A program made the translations under genes and the position numbers. From the NCBI GenBank assembly GCA_023436715.1, contig JAEZIJ010000077.1, positions 1 through 18,585 on the forward strand: a stretch of DNA of 18,585 nt. The letters are read 5' to 3'. This DNA comes from Acidobacteriota bacterium. Lineage in GTDB: Bacteria > Acidobacteriota > Terriglobia > Bryobacterales > Bryobacteraceae. The notes beneath the pieces were generated by a model, which did no database searches, was not told where the DNA came from, and saw only the letters and a program-made list of their open reading frames with translations. Shown one piece after another: positions 1 to 11,511 of the stretch. Each line of letters opens with the position of its first letter. Within the stretch, counting starts at the first letter, position 1.

Positions 1-236
1 GTCCTCTCAAAGGCAAAAGCCAAAAGCAAGACCCAGGAGGAGGCGGCCTGACGGCCGCGTCACTTTACAATGCAAAGCGGACAGATCACGTGCTAATAAA
101 ACCGGACAACTTGCAAAACTAACGACACAGCCTTGGTTTCGAGCTGCCTCGGTTCCGAGTACCAATCAAGGCTGCAGCCTCGCGCTCAAACTCTTAGGGC
201 CCACCAACCTCCTCCCATCCCGGCGACAATGGAGCC
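1..236. other. Left-edge intergenic region upstream of MFS gene
   Basis: No gene is supported here. Bases 7-29 hold a loose run of three GGCAAAA-like units. Bases 43-58 form a 6-bp hairpin (GCGGCC, loop TGAC, GGCCGC) with no T-tract after it, so it is at best a weak terminator for something off the left edge. An AT-richer patch around 94-100 (TAATAAA) could be part of a promoter for the MFS gene, but I see no convincing -35 element at proper spacing. Confidence 0.4.
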
Positions 237-1541
237 GTGGGGAACTGGGCATTCGCGATCCGGGCGCTGCGGTCGCGGAACTACCGGCTGTTCTTTGCGG
301 GGCAGAGCGTTTCTCTCATCGGCACGTGGATGACGCGGATCGCGACGAGTTGGCTCGTCTACCGCCTCACTGGCTCGGCCGTCCTGCTCGGGGTAGTCGG
401 CTTTGCCGGGCAGATCCCCGCGTTTCTTCTCGGTCCCTTCGCCGGGGTGTGGGTGGACCGATGGGACCGCCACCGCACGCTCGTCGGCACCCAGGTACTC
501 TCGATGCTGCAATCGTTAGCGCTGGCCGGGCTCACTCTCGCCGGCATCATCACCACATCGGAGATCATTTGGCTGGCGGTTGCGCAGGGATTGATCAATG
601 CCATCGACATGCCGGCGCGGCAGGCTTTCGTCATACAGATGGTGGAGAACCGCGAGGATCTCAGCAACGCCATCGCGCTCAACTCATCGATGGTAAACGG
701 GGCGCGGCTGGCCGGACCGGCGATCGCCGGCGTGGTGATCGCGGCGGCCGGCGAGGGCTTCTGCTTTCTGGTGGACGGCATCAGCTACATAGCCGTTGTC
801 GCGTCGCTGCTGGCGATGAGAATCCAGGCGCCGCCGCCGCGGATGCAGCATCACGTGCTCCGTGAACTGATCGAGGGGTGGCGGTACGTCACCGGATCGG
901 TGGCGATTCGCTCGCTCCTGCTGCTGCTCGCGCTGGTGAGTCTCATCGGGATGCCTTACACGGTGCTGATGCCGATCTTCGCGTCCAGTGTGCTCGGCGG
1001 CGGACCGAACACTCTCGGATTCCTGATGGCGGCGACAGGCGTTGGCGCGCTCGCTGGCGCCGTGACGCTGGCGATGCGCCGCACCGTCCTGGGCCTCGGG
1101 AAACAAATCTTGGTGGCGGATGCGCTGTTCGGGGGGTCGCTGATCGTCTTCGGGTTGTCGCGAAACCTGTGGCTCTCGATTGCGGCGCTGGCCGTCACCG
1201 GCTACGGAATGATCCAGCAGATGGCGAGCACGAACACCATTCTCCAAACCATCGTGGACGAAGAGAAGCGCGGCCGCGTGATGTCGTTCTACTCGATGGC
1301 GTTCATGGGAATGGCGCCGTTCGGCAGCCTGCTGGCGGGCGGCCTCGCGGCCCGCATCGGCGCTCCGCTGACGGTCGTGATCACGGGAGCAATCTGCGCA
1401 ACGTCCAGCATCTGGTTTGCCCGCGTGCTGCCGGGCATTCGCCGGGAAGTCCGCCCGATCTACAGGCAACTGGGAATTCTGCCCGAAGTGGCAACGGGAA
1501 TTCAGCAGGCCTGTTCGCTACAGGTGCCGCCGGAAAGCTGA
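237..1541 (+). CDS. MFS exporter (EntS/MFS_3-like)
   Basis: A 434-residue integral membrane protein of the major facilitator superfamily, closest in style to the EntS/MFS_3 group of proton-driven exporters. The N-terminus (ALRSRNYRLFFAGQ) is the usual opening of that group. The loop between helices 2 and 3 carries a motif-A-like GVWVDRWDRHR at about residues 70-80. Hydrophobic segments continue to about residue 400, consistent with 12 helices. The start is GTG at 237: an in-frame TAG lies at 195-197 and no other in-frame start follows it. The only Shine-Dalgarno-like GGAG (231-234) is too close to be ideal, so initiation may be weak. The gene is convergent with the solute-binding protein gene, with only three bases between the two stop codons. 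The substrate cannot be told from sequence; siderophore or drug export is typical of the family. Confidence 0.85.
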   Translation: MGNWAFAIRALRSRNYRLFFAGQSVSLIGTWMTRIATSWLVYRLTGSAVLLGVVGFAGQIPAFLLGPFAGVWVDRWDRHRTLVGTQVLSMLQSLALAGLTLAGIITTSEIIWLAVAQGLINAIDMPARQAFVIQMVENREDLSNAIALNSSMVNGARLAGPAIAGVVIAAAGEGFCFLVDGISYIAVVASLLAMRIQAPPPRMQHHVLRELIEGWRYVTGSVAIRSLLLLLALVSLIGMPYTVLMPIFASSVLGGGPNTLGFLMAATGVGALAGAVTLAMRRTVLGLGKQILVADALFGGSLIVFGLSRNLWLSIAALAVTGYGMIQQMASTNTILQTIVDEEKRGRVMSFYSMAFMGMAPFGSLLAGGLAARIGAPLTVVITGAICATSSIWFARVLPGIRREVRPIYRQLGILPEVATGIQQACSLQVPPES

Positions 1542-1544
1542 TTG

Positions 1545-2642
1545 CTAATCCGGCGGTCGGACCGTGAGAACAACTGGACGCAGGTTGCGGCCGAGGGGGT
1601 CCCACTCGATCTTCCCTGACGCGCCCTGGTAGGGCGGGAGCGCCTGGATGGCGTTGCGGATGCGCGAACGGTTGAGGCCGGACTTGCGAATGGCTGCAAT
1701 CAGCATGGCGGCGGCATCGTAGCCGGAAGCGGCGAGCAGGTCCGGCGGACGGCCGAAGCGCTTGGCAAACCGGACGCGGAACTCCGGCGCGATCTCTCCG
1801 AGGCGCGGGTAGCCGACGCCACTCAGGGACGTGGATTCAATGTTCGGTCCGCCGAACACACCGCCGGTAAAGCCGCCCGCGCGAACGGCCTCGATCACAC
1901 GCGCGCTGTCTTGCGGCGACGCGAGGACGACAACCGCTTTCGCGCCGGAGCCGCCGAGCCGGGCGGCGAGTTCGGAAGCCTGCTGCGCGCCGGGTTCGAA
2001 TTCCACGTGCATCGCCGGCGTCAGGCGCTCGCGGCCAAGCGCGGACGTGAGTTCCGACAGGAACGCGCGGGAATCGTGGTCCGTGGCGGATAGGACGACA
2101 AATGGCCCGTTCCGCTCTTTCAGCGCTCGCGCGAGGGGCGGCGCGAGTTCCTGGTCCGGCGGCACACAGGAAAAGATCCAGGGCACGTTGGCGGCGTGGA
2201 TGCCGCGATCTGTGCCCGCCGGGTTCACGAGGGGGAGGAGGGCCTTGGCGACAACCTGCTCGGCGAGATGGGTGGTGGCGCCGTCGATGCCGCCGATGAT
2301 GGCCCAGACTTTCTCGACGTAAACCAACCGCACGAGGCGGGCGACGCCGCCAGTCCAGGGATTCTCGTCCCACGCGGGCACGAGGCGGAAGTGCAAGCCG
2401 CGGTAGCCGCGCGCGGCGTTCGCTTCCTCGATGGCGAGCGCGGCGCCCTGCCAAAGCGTGCCGCTGTCAGGGCCGAAGTAGCCGATCAGGACCTCGCGCA
2501 CGTCCGCCGGTTCGGGGTCGTCGATGCCGGGACCTTCGAAGGTCCTGGGGCGGTGGTTGGGATCGAAGTACGGCTTCTGCTGGCAGAGGGCCGGCGCGAT
2601 GAATGCAAGCGCCAGCCCAAGTGCAAGCCAAGAGCGCATCAT
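1545..2642 (-). CDS. Periplasmic type-1 solute-binding protein, copy 2 (Peripla_BP_6)
   Basis: A 365-residue exported ligand receptor of the LivJ/Peripla_BP_6 fold, last gene of the seven-gene operon. A signal peptide covers about residues 1-20 (hydrophobic LALGLALAFIAPA). The binding fold starts near residue 50 (VLIGYFGP), with GAALAIEEANA following. Residues 119-125 (IDGATTH) sit where amino-acid-binding relatives have a Gly/Ser-rich ligand loop. The protein shares WAI-G-IDGA--H, KA-L and a GPG---PEP element with the upstream gene, so the two are paralogs. The open frame extends further upstream, but the residues there are not signal-like. ATG at 2642 overlaps the preceding stop as ATGA and gives a clean signal peptide; no Shine-Dalgarno is visible, so translation is probably coupled. 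The next codon (2639) is also ATG. No ABC permease or ATPase gene is in the window. Confidence 0.85.
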   Translation of the reverse strand: MMRSWLALGLALAFIAPALCQQKPYFDPNHRPRTFEGPGIDDPEPADVREVLIGYFGPDSGTLWQGAALAIEEANAARGYRGLHFRLVPAWDENPWTGGVARLVRLVYVEKVWAIIGGIDGATTHLAEQVVAKALLPLVNPAGTDRGIHAANVPWIFSCVPPDQELAPPLARALKERNGPFVVLSATDHDSRAFLSELTSALGRERLTPAMHVEFEPGAQQASELAARLGGSGAKAVVVLASPQDSARVIEAVRAGGFTGGVFGGPNIESTSLSGVGYPRLGEIAPEFRVRFAKRFGRPPDLLAASGYDAAAMLIAAIRKSGLNRSRIRNAIQALPPYQGASGKIEWDPLGRNLRPVVLTVRPPD

Positions 2643-4099
2643 TTCGCGGGCGCGATGGTATTGCTGCCGCGATCCACACGGTCCCGCGCCGGAATGTAGC
2701 CGCGCGGGATGACGAGGTCCTCGCGCGAGTGGTACTTCCATTGGCCGTTCTCACGCCTGGCCAGAAAGACTTCCCCGAGGTCGTCCAGGGCGGCGCTGAA
2801 CGGAATATCGCCAGTCACGCCGGGCCACGGCTTGCTGCGGTACGCGAGCACATCGCGGATCTTGGCGCGGTTCAGCCCGGCAACCTGTGTCGCCCAGATC
2901 AACAGGTTCATGCCGTCATAGCCGTGGGCGGCGTAGGTTTCGGCCTCCTGCCCGAAGCGCTTCTTGAACGCCGCGCGGAACTCGTCCAGCTTCTGATCTT
3001 TGCGGTCCGGATTCCACGGGTAGCCGCAGATCACACCGTCGGCATTTTTTCCCGCGAGTTCGGTGAACTCGTCCGAGACCGTGCGGTCGCTGGCAAAATA
3101 GGGCTGATTCATGCCCATTTTCCGCATCTGGTTGAGGATGAGCGCGCTCTCGCGGGCATCGCCCCAGTGGATCACGCAGTCGAGGTTGGCGGCTTTGAGG
3201 CGCTCGAGTTGCAGCGAGAAGTCCTCGGAGCCCACGCGGTAGGCCATTTCGAGAATCACTGGGCGCTGCAGCCGGCGCGCGCTGTCGTTCACTTCGCGGA
3301 CGCCGAACCGCCCGTAGCGGTTGCTGCTGCGGATGACCCCTATGCGCTTGTAGTCCATCTTGCGGATGAGGTAGTCCATCAGCAGGTAGCTCTGCTGGCG
3401 GTCGTCTCCGATGACGCGCATCACCCAGGGGATGTTGGTTTCGATGAACGTGGGGTCGGTGTCGCCGGTGTTCATCATCACGAGTTCGGCTTTGAGCGCG
3501 ACGCGGATCGCAATGTGCGAGTTTGCGCCGTCGATGGTGCCGAGAATGGCCCAGACGCGGTCCTTATAGGCCATGTTGATGATCTCGTTGCCGGAGGCGC
3601 CCCAGAGGCCGTTATCGTTGGTGACGACGAACTCGAACGGGATTTTGCGGCGAAGGTATCCGCCGCGCGCGTTCGCCTGCTCGATGGCGAGGCGCGCACC
3701 CTGGAGCATTTTGATGCCGAGCGCTTCCTCGTGGCTCTTTCCGCCGGTGGCCACCGACACCGTTGACATGATCGGGCCGATGAATCCGATTTTGACCGTT
3801 TTCAGATCCGGGCCGGGCTCAGGCTCGGCGCGGCCGGGACCGGTATACTCCATCTGCAGCAGGAAGTGCTCTTTGTACGGCTTCACGCCGCTAAAGGGCT
3901 CGATATCGGCCGGAGTGTTGGCGTAATTGGTGTCCTTCCTCAATCGCAGGTCGGGGGCTTCGTATGGCCCGGCGGAGTTGATGCGCCGAAGCACCTCGGC
4001 GGTATCGGGATCGATGAGCGCTTTCACTTCCGGCGGGTCGTTCTGCTGCTGAGCCAGGAGCAAAGAGGCCGAAAACAGGGCGAGGACGATTCGTTTCAT
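2639..4099 (-). CDS. Periplasmic type-1 solute-binding protein, copy 1, with N-terminal extension
   Basis: A 486-residue exported protein of the Peripla_BP_6 family. The signal peptide is residues 1-17 (MKRIVLALFSASLLLA). Then comes an extension of about 80 residues not found in standard LivJ-type proteins; it includes DTNYANTPADIEPF and YTGPGRAEPEP. The receptor fold begins near residue 102 (VKIGFIGPIM), with GARLAIEQANARGG at about 134-147. IDGANSH occupies residues 189-195, matching the other copy. The start has a good Shine-Dalgarno (GGGAGG just upstream, inside the preceding gene) and overlaps the preceding stop codon by the ATGA arrangement. The length exceeds the usual 370-400 residues because of the N-terminal extension. 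The ligand is unknown. The absence of any transporter gene suggests a receptor or partner role rather than uptake, but this is inference. Confidence 0.87.
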   Translation of the reverse strand: MKRIVLALFSASLLLAQQQNDPPEVKALIDPDTAEVLRRINSAGPYEAPDLRLRKDTNYANTPADIEPFSGVKPYKEHFLLQMEYTGPGRAEPEPGPDLKTVKIGFIGPIMSTVSVATGGKSHEEALGIKMLQGARLAIEQANARGGYLRRKIPFEFVVTNDNGLWGASGNEIINMAYKDRVWAILGTIDGANSHIAIRVALKAELVMMNTGDTDPTFIETNIPWVMRVIGDDRQQSYLLMDYLIRKMDYKRIGVIRSSNRYGRFGVREVNDSARRLQRPVILEMAYRVGSEDFSLQLERLKAANLDCVIHWGDARESALILNQMRKMGMNQPYFASDRTVSDEFTELAGKNADGVICGYPWNPDRKDQKLDEFRAAFKKRFGQEAETYAAHGYDGMNLLIWATQVAGLNRAKIRDVLAYRSKPWPGVTGDIPFSAALDDLGEVFLARRENGQWKYHSREDLVIPRGYIPARDRVDRGSNTIAPAK

Positions 4100-5262
4100 C
4101 GCGTACCTCCCGATGTGGCGGCGGCCGCACGAGCGGTCATTGTGCCGCGCTCACGCAGACCCGGATAGTAATCGGAGCCGATGCCCCAGGCCAGTCCGTG
4201 AGAAGTGCCGATCCAAACGTCATTGCCGTCGATATCTGCCGAAACCACGTAGTTGTGCGGAATATTAAGCCCGGTGTCCACGGTTTCGAGCACCTGCTTG
4301 TCACGGGTGACCACGGCGATCCCGGTGTTGCGTTTCGGATCGCGGGTGTACGCGACCCAGGTGTTCGTGGGCGCATCCATGATGGCGCCGGCGCCTTTAT
4401 CCGTGCAGAACCAGGCTTCGTTGCCGCTGCGCGCTTTGATATTGTTGTTGAAGTCGCTCGGCAAGCCCGAATCCATGTTGTAATAGCCACGCCAGTGCCG
4501 GCCATCGTAGCGTGAGGCGCCGAAATACGAAGACACCCAGAGCACCTTGTCCACATAGCTCACGCCCGTCGTGATCACGTGGATGATGCCGTCATCCCGA
4601 TAGAGGTCGATTTCCATCTCGCGGTCGGGATCGAGGTAGTCCTTCCAGCGCTGAGTCGCCAGATCGAACTCGAGGACGCCGCTGCCCCAAACGGCGAGGT
4701 AGACCTTTCCATCGGCGTAGTTCACGCCGTAGTTCCAGATTTCCTCCATCGGGGCGTTCTTCTCGGTGTAGATTGTCCACTCTTTCCTGACCGTGTTGTA
4801 CCGGCTTGCACCGGCTGTGGTGGCCGCCCAGACGTTGTCGTTCTCGACCGCGACGGCGTACACGACATCGTTCACCAAGCCGCTGTTCAACTGGTGCCAG
4901 TGGTCGAAGCGTCCGCCGCTGAAACGTGCCAGACCGCCTCCGAACATGGCGAGCCAGACATCACCGGTCTTCTTGTCTATGTCTATTCCCGACACCACGC
5001 GCCAGGGCAGGCCGTCCTTTTCGGTCCACGTTTTGATCTTGCCCGTTCGCTTGTCAAGCAGGGCGAGACCGCCCTCCGTGCCGATCCAGACGCGCGGGCC
5101 ATCGGCCTTGACGGCGAAAACGTGATCGTTCGGAAGCCCTTCCTTCATCGTGAACTGCTTCCAGTGCGTGTAGATGTACGGCAGTTTTTGTGTCGCGGGC
5201 TCTCGAGCGGCGAGCAGTCCGGCAGCCGCCGCTGTAAGTGCCAATATGTGTGCGAGTCTCAT
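4096..5262 (-). CDS. Exported beta-propeller protein with two-component-regulator-type repeats
   Basis: A 388-residue protein with a Sec signal peptide (MRLAHILALTAAAAGLLAA). The body is a series of about 40-50-residue repeats of the Reg_prop type, the propeller found in the periplasmic sensor half of hybrid histidine kinases: for example EGLPNDHVFAVKADGPRVWIG near residue 41, then DGLPWRVV, NSGLVNDVVYAVAV, DSGLPSDFNNNI and GLNIPHNYVVS. There is no membrane helix, kinase, receiver or output domain: the protein ends soon after the last blade with an Ala/Thr-rich tail. It is therefore a free-standing propeller, perhaps a sensor or scaffold that docks to a partner. The start is backed by a strong GGAGG eight bases upstream. 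It follows the decaheme gene after 16 bases and overlaps the next gene by ATGA. Confidence 0.8.
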   Translation of the reverse strand: MRLAHILALTAAAAGLLAAREPATQKLPYIYTHWKQFTMKEGLPNDHVFAVKADGPRVWIGTEGGLALLDKRTGKIKTWTEKDGLPWRVVSGIDIDKKTGDVWLAMFGGGLARFSGGRFDHWHQLNSGLVNDVVYAVAVENDNVWAATTAGASRYNTVRKEWTIYTEKNAPMEEIWNYGVNYADGKVYLAVWGSGVLEFDLATQRWKDYLDPDREMEIDLYRDDGIIHVITTGVSYVDKVLWVSSYFGASRYDGRHWRGYYNMDSGLPSDFNNNIKARSGNEAWFCTDKGAGAIMDAPTNTWVAYTRDPKRNTGIAVVTRDKQVLETVDTGLNIPHNYVVSADIDGNDVWIGTSHGLAWGIGSDYYPGLRERGTMTARAAAATSGGTR

Positions 5263-5278
5263 CGCGCCCCCTCCAGAG

Positions 5279-8115
5279 TCAGAGTGTCTTGAGGTACTCG
5301 ATCAGGTCGTTGAGCTGATCTTTGGTCATGTCGTTGGTTGCGCCGTGCCGGTCGTAGGGGTTGTAGACGGTCCAGATCTCCTCGAGCGTTGCCGCGGAGC
5401 CGTCGTGCAGGTACGGCGCGGAATCGTAAATGTTGTTCAGGTGCGGCACATCGAATTTACCCTGGCGGTCGAGCGCGTGGCGCGTGCCGACATCGTGCAG
5501 CCGCCGGTCGGTGTAGTAGGGCGAAAAATGGCACGCTACGCAGCGATTCTCGACCGGGATTTCGCGGCCGTCATTCGTCGTGGTGCGATCGAAGATGATC
5601 TTGCCGCGCCGCTGCGCCGGGGTGAGCGGAGCATTGAGCGCGCGGTAACGGTTGGGCGGGCGCGGGATGGTGGTGACGTAGTAGTCGAGCGCCGAAAGCT
5701 CTTCCGGGGTGAACGGGGCAAGCCGTGTGAAGAAGACCGAGAGGCGCGCGCCGCACTGGCGTGAGAGGCTCGGGTTCGTGCCTTCCCACTTAAAGGGCGC
5801 CGTATCGAGGATGCCGCGCAGGGTGCGGTTGTCCACGGGGCTGACGCCTATGCCGTCCGCTTCTATGTCGTACGTGATGCCGTCGATGTGCCCGTCGGGA
5901 TGGCAGGAGTGGCATGAGAACTGCCGGTGGAAAGTGACCTTCGCGTTGTGAAACACCCGCTCCCCGAAACGCTGCCTGGTCTCCGCCTTGGGCCCGCCGA
6001 GGTCTATCGTGCCCGCGGGCGCGAGTCGCGTGAGGTCTACAACTCCGATCGTGTCGTCGAGGCAGTTCGCGACATAAGCGGTCTTTCCGTCGGGCGCGAC
6101 CACAATACCGCGTGGGCTGCGGCCCGTTGCTATGTGCCTGGTGAGGAACTCGGTGGGGACGCCAAGATGGTTCGGTAGCACATGCTCGCGGTCGTATTGG
6201 GAGGAGCGCCGGATCACCTTCGCGAGGGCGGCAATATCGATTACGGCAATGCGATCCGTGCCCGAACTCGTGGCCAGTGCGTAGCGCCCGTCGGGTGTGC
6301 AGGCAATCCCGGTCACATCGGCAAAACCCATATCGGGCTCGTCGAGAAGCACCTGATCGACCTCGCCGGTACGCCAGATCACGGCCAGTCCGTTGGTGAT
6401 GGTCCAGCCCTGAAGCAGGCGCGTCATCGGGACCAGGTTCTTCGTCCGGTTCAAGGTCGCCAGCGCGAAACGCCCGCTGGGATGCCACGCGACGCCCATC
6501 ATCAAATTCGCGCCCGGCACCTGGAGCCGGTCCTCTACCGTGCCGCGTTCGGTTTCAAGTTGCGTCACCTCGGAGAGCAGCGTCGAGCGAAGCGGCCCGA
6601 TGCGGGAGAGAGTGTTGGTCACGAGCATCGTCGAGCCATCGGGCGAGAGCGCCATAGCCCATGGCCCGCGATTCGCCGCCAGCGTCTTCAGCCGGCTGAG
6701 CGATGCGGCGTCGAACACAGAGATGTCGTCCGATGAGGTGTTCAGGACGTAGAGCAGCTTTCCCTGCCCGTCCGTCGCGACGCCGTGCGGTTCATCCCCG
6801 GTGGGAAGCGTCTCTACGATCTTGCGCGTTGCTGCGTCGATGACGGCGACCGTGTCGTCGAGCCGGTTTGTCACGAAGGCGCGCTTGCCGTCCGGAGTGA
6901 AGGCCACCCCGGTCGGCGCGCCGCCTGTTTCAAGCTCGGCAACCTTCTTCTTCGCGGCGAGATCGATCACTGCAACGGAATCGCCGGTTTCGCAGGTAAC
7001 CCACAACTCTGCTCCGCCGGGCCGGATCGCCATATTCAGGGGGTTCTTGTATTTCCGCCCCGGCGCCAGACCGTTGGCCAACACGGGCCTTTTCGGGTGC
7101 GCGATCTTCTTCATCGCGTCCTCGAATTTGAAGGTCTTGCTGTTGTGACAACCGAGGCAGGTTTCGCGAGTGGGCTTGCGCAGCCCTGCTTTCGCAGCCG
7201 CCGGGCCGTCGCGCATGATGGCTTCTTCCAGGTACTCGCTGCCGGCGCCGTGGCACGCTTCGCAACCCACACCTTCTTCGATCTGTGCGGTGGCGAGGCG
7301 CGCGGGCACGGCCGCGGGCGCATGGCATTTGAGGCACGCAGGGTCAGTCTGCGGTTCGGCCACGCCTCTCTGTTTCGCGACCTGGAGACCCTTGGCCGTT
7401 CCGAGCAAGGCCCAGGCGCGCGCGTGCGGCCCCATTCGCCAGATGCTGTACTGGTGCCCCATCGCCGGTCCACGATGGCACTTTCCGCAGGCGACTGAAC
7501 CGGCGAATCTTGCGCTTTTCGCGCTCGCATCGGCCGGGACGACTGCCGGAAGCGGACCGGGTTTCGGGTCTTTCGGGATCGCGTGCTTCACCGTCTCCTG
7601 GCCCTTCTTGAGATCGAACGGAGCGGTGTGCAGCACGGCGGCGTGGGAGCCTTTCTCGACGTGGCAGTTCATGCACTCGCGCTCGGTCGGCATCTTGAGA
7701 CCGGCCTTCATGGCGGCCTGACGGTCACGCATTACGCCCTCCGTCATGTACTCACTGCCCGGACCGTGGCAGGCCTCGCACTGCACGCCTTCCTCGGAGC
7801 GGAAATCGGGGTCGCGCTCCCAGTCTTCTGTGTGCGCGGCAGTGGCGTGGCAGCCCAGGCAAACTACCGATTGCTGCGGTTCGATATCGCGCAAGCCGCT
7901 GAGCTTTGTGATTTCGCGCGATTCCGGCTTGGCGAGCGCAGCCCAAGCCTGACTGTGTTTCGAATGAAGCCACAGGCTGTACTGGCTGCCCATGCTCGTG
8001 GCGCCGTGGCAGCCGGCACACGCGCGCGCTCCGACGTAGACGGGTTTCTTGGGCGCTGCCCACACAGCCGCCGCGACGAGCACGGCGGCCCCAACGAGAG
8101 CGATGCGGCGGATAA

Positions 8116-8119
<4 letters not shown>
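5279..8119 (-). CDS. Decaheme fusion: two tetraheme c554-type modules, YVTN propeller, diheme peroxidase-like domain
   Basis: A 946-residue periplasmic cytochrome. The signal peptide is about residues 1-22. Ten CxxCH heme sites are visible, with first cysteines at 34, 87, 114, 149 (module 1), 211, 262, 286, 321 (module 2), 736 and 860. Modules 1 and 2 have nearly the same spacing and shared phrases (QYS-W, H--AWA-L, C-ACHG-GSEY), so they arose by duplication; the pattern is that of cytochrome c554-like tetrahemes. Residues about 360-705 are YVTN/YncE-like propeller blades (TPDGKRAFVTN, DDTVAVIDAAT, APDGKTAYVAN). The C-terminus (about 720-946) resembles the diheme MauG/cytochrome c peroxidase family, ending with APYLHDGSAATLEE and a final ELIEYLKTL-like helix. 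It overlaps the CRTAC1-like gene by ATGA and starts behind AAGG. It likely moves electrons in the periplasm; the substrate is unknown. Confidence 0.88.
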
Positions 8120-9779
<1,660 letters not shown>

Positions 9780-9783
<4 letters not shown>

Positions 9784-11504
9784 TGCTGTCTCCGTGGCAC
9801 AGGCCTCGTGGCCTGTGCTGCACTGGCATCTCCATGCGCGCCGAGGTCGATCCACTCGACAATCGCCCTCTTCTCCTCCGGCGTCAGCGGCTTCGAGCCG
9901 GGCGGAGGCATCGGGGAAACGGGCGCGGCCGCGACCCGGTCCCACGGGCGCGCAGTGCCGCGGCCGTGTATGCGCCAAACCAGCGAACTGGTGCGCGCCT
10001 TTCCGGGAGTAACGAACCGGCCGGCGGACTCCAGAAACTCCGGTGCGTGGCACCCGGCATTCGCGCACTTCGCCGCCAACACGGGCATGATGTCGCGGCG
10101 GAAATCCACCGTCCGGCGTTTCTCGGGCGCGAGCGTGAGACGCGCCGGCGGATGGGTGAGCGCTTTCGCTGCCACATTTTCGGGAGCGCGCTCGCCATCC
10201 TCGTGACAGCCGATGCAGCCGCGGTTCTCTTTGTTCTTCGCCCAGATCCACGCGCTCGACCGCAACGCCATGCCGTCCGCATCCAGCGCCTGAAGCTGGA
10301 TCGGCAGGTTGGCGGGCACCTGAATCTGAAACGACCCGTCATCGTCGATATCGATCTCACCCAACAGCCGCCTCTGTAGCCGGCCTGCGGTTTGCGGAAC
10401 GCCCTCGATCACGCGCAACCGCTTCACGCTTCCAGGCGGCATCCACTTCGGATTGGCGAAATCGGTCGTGTACACGCTCAGGCAGTAAAGGATAGCGTTG
10501 GGCTCGGAGTCGATCACCACGGAAGACCGCCCGTCGGGTTCGGGCCGTGGGGCGACGAGTTTGGCCTGGATATCGTGAAACTTGGGGTCGTCAAAGAGCA
10601 GTTGCGAGGCTCCGGTGGCCGGATCGAGACGGAAAATACCGTGCGTACCGGTTCCATCCGCGGGCCGGCGCGAGATCAGCACCGCGCCATCGGGCAGCGG
10701 CGAGGGCGAGTGATAGAGACCGGCGGCGGGCAATGTAACCGCGCGATAGGAGTGCAGGTTGCGGCGTAGGTTCAGCGTGGCGACCGAACCCGCGCCGTCT
10801 CGGGCTGCCTTGTCCGCCTCGATAAACACCACCATCCGTTTCGGCGTCGTGCAAGCCATCCCCTTGATGCGCTTGCCCTGCTCCCCGGAAAACGCGGCAA
10901 AATCCGTGCCGTCCAGATTGATTCCGTAGAGGCCGATGCGGCCGGTAGGTCCGCCGGCGGAGAACAGGATGCGCCCGTCCTGCATCTGAAAAGGATCGAA
11001 GCTGCTGGAGACGTTGTACGTGAGCCGGCGTAGTTCCTTGCCGTCCAGTCTGATGGAGTAGAGGTTGGCCGCCGGCGCCTGGCCGTGCTCGCCGTACTCG
11101 CCGGCCATGGTGCTTACAAACATCACCTGGTAGAGCGGCTTTGGGTCGTTCAGATAAAAGATGGCGGACTGGTACACGGGATGGCGGCAATCGCCAGGAC
11201 CGCTGGTGATCTGGCGCAGGCCGGAGCCGTCGGCTCCGATCTCATAGATGCCCCATGGATCGGACGCCGTCTTCCTGCCCGCGAACACGATCCGCTTGCC
11301 GTCGAAGGAGACGTCGGGATCGGCGGCGCTGTCAAAATCCTTCACAAGCGGGCTAGTGCTGCCGTCCGGCATTAGCAGGATGAGCCGGCCGCCGCGCCCG
11401 GCAGCCGGATCGCGCGGCAGTTGCGTGAAAACAACCGGCGCCGCCTGGCCGCCCATCACGCGGCCGGCGAGAATCAGGGGGACCACCAGCAGAAGCCGCA
11501 GCAC
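9780..11504 (-). CDS. HzsA-related propeller cytochrome with CxxCH and CX4CH sites
   Basis: A 574-residue exported protein with the three-part layout of the hydrazine synthase alpha subunit: an N-terminal TolB/PD40-type propeller (about 23-330; blades such as PDVSFDGKRIVFAG and MQDGRILFSAGG), a middle beta domain with a CxxCH heme site (CIGCHED, 430-436), and a C-terminal cytochrome domain opening VDFRRDIMPVLAAKC. In the last domain the heme site is C480-ANAG-C485-H486, a CX4CH spacing. PMPPPGSKPLTPEE---IVEWIDLGA follows and could give a methionine ligand. Related proteins without hydrazine synthesis are widespread, and no HzsB/HzsC partner is present, so I do not call it hydrazine synthase. 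The start is GTG at 11504, with GGAG (11516-11519) next to the upstream stop, followed by a signal-like LLLVVPLILAG. The gap to the RidA-like gene is seven bases; the downstream junction is ATGA. Confidence 0.85.
9797..9818. repeat. Perfect inverted repeat (REP-like) inside the 3' end of the HzsA-like gene
   Basis: The arms are GCACAGGCC (9797-9805) and GGCCTGTGC (9810-9818) with loop TCGT. It codes for part of the last residues (about ATRPVP) of the HzsA-like protein and lies just upstream of the CRTAC1-like start. The core ACAGGC/GCCTGT is shared with the hairpin at 12101-12122, so both may belong to one dispersed family of small palindromes. Confidence 0.6.
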
Positions 11505-11511
11505 TGCCCGC

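Noticed and set aside
1536..1570. Bidirectional terminator between the convergent MFS and receptor genes
   Set aside because: Only three bases separate the stops. The nearby CGGTC-G-GACCG dyad (1554-1564) is short, lies in coding sequence and has no T-tract.
2603..3766. Long + strand open frame (387 codons) opposite the first solute-binding protein gene
   Set aside because: It is antisense to a well-supported protein, has no domain I recognise and shows the Ala/Val/Asp/His-rich composition typical of GC-rich shadow frames.
9784..10251. N-terminal 156-codon extension of the CRTAC1-like frame
   Set aside because: It overlaps the HzsA-like coding sequence and is Arg-rich without motifs. The ATG at 9783 has a Shine-Dalgarno, a signal peptide and an ATGA overlap.
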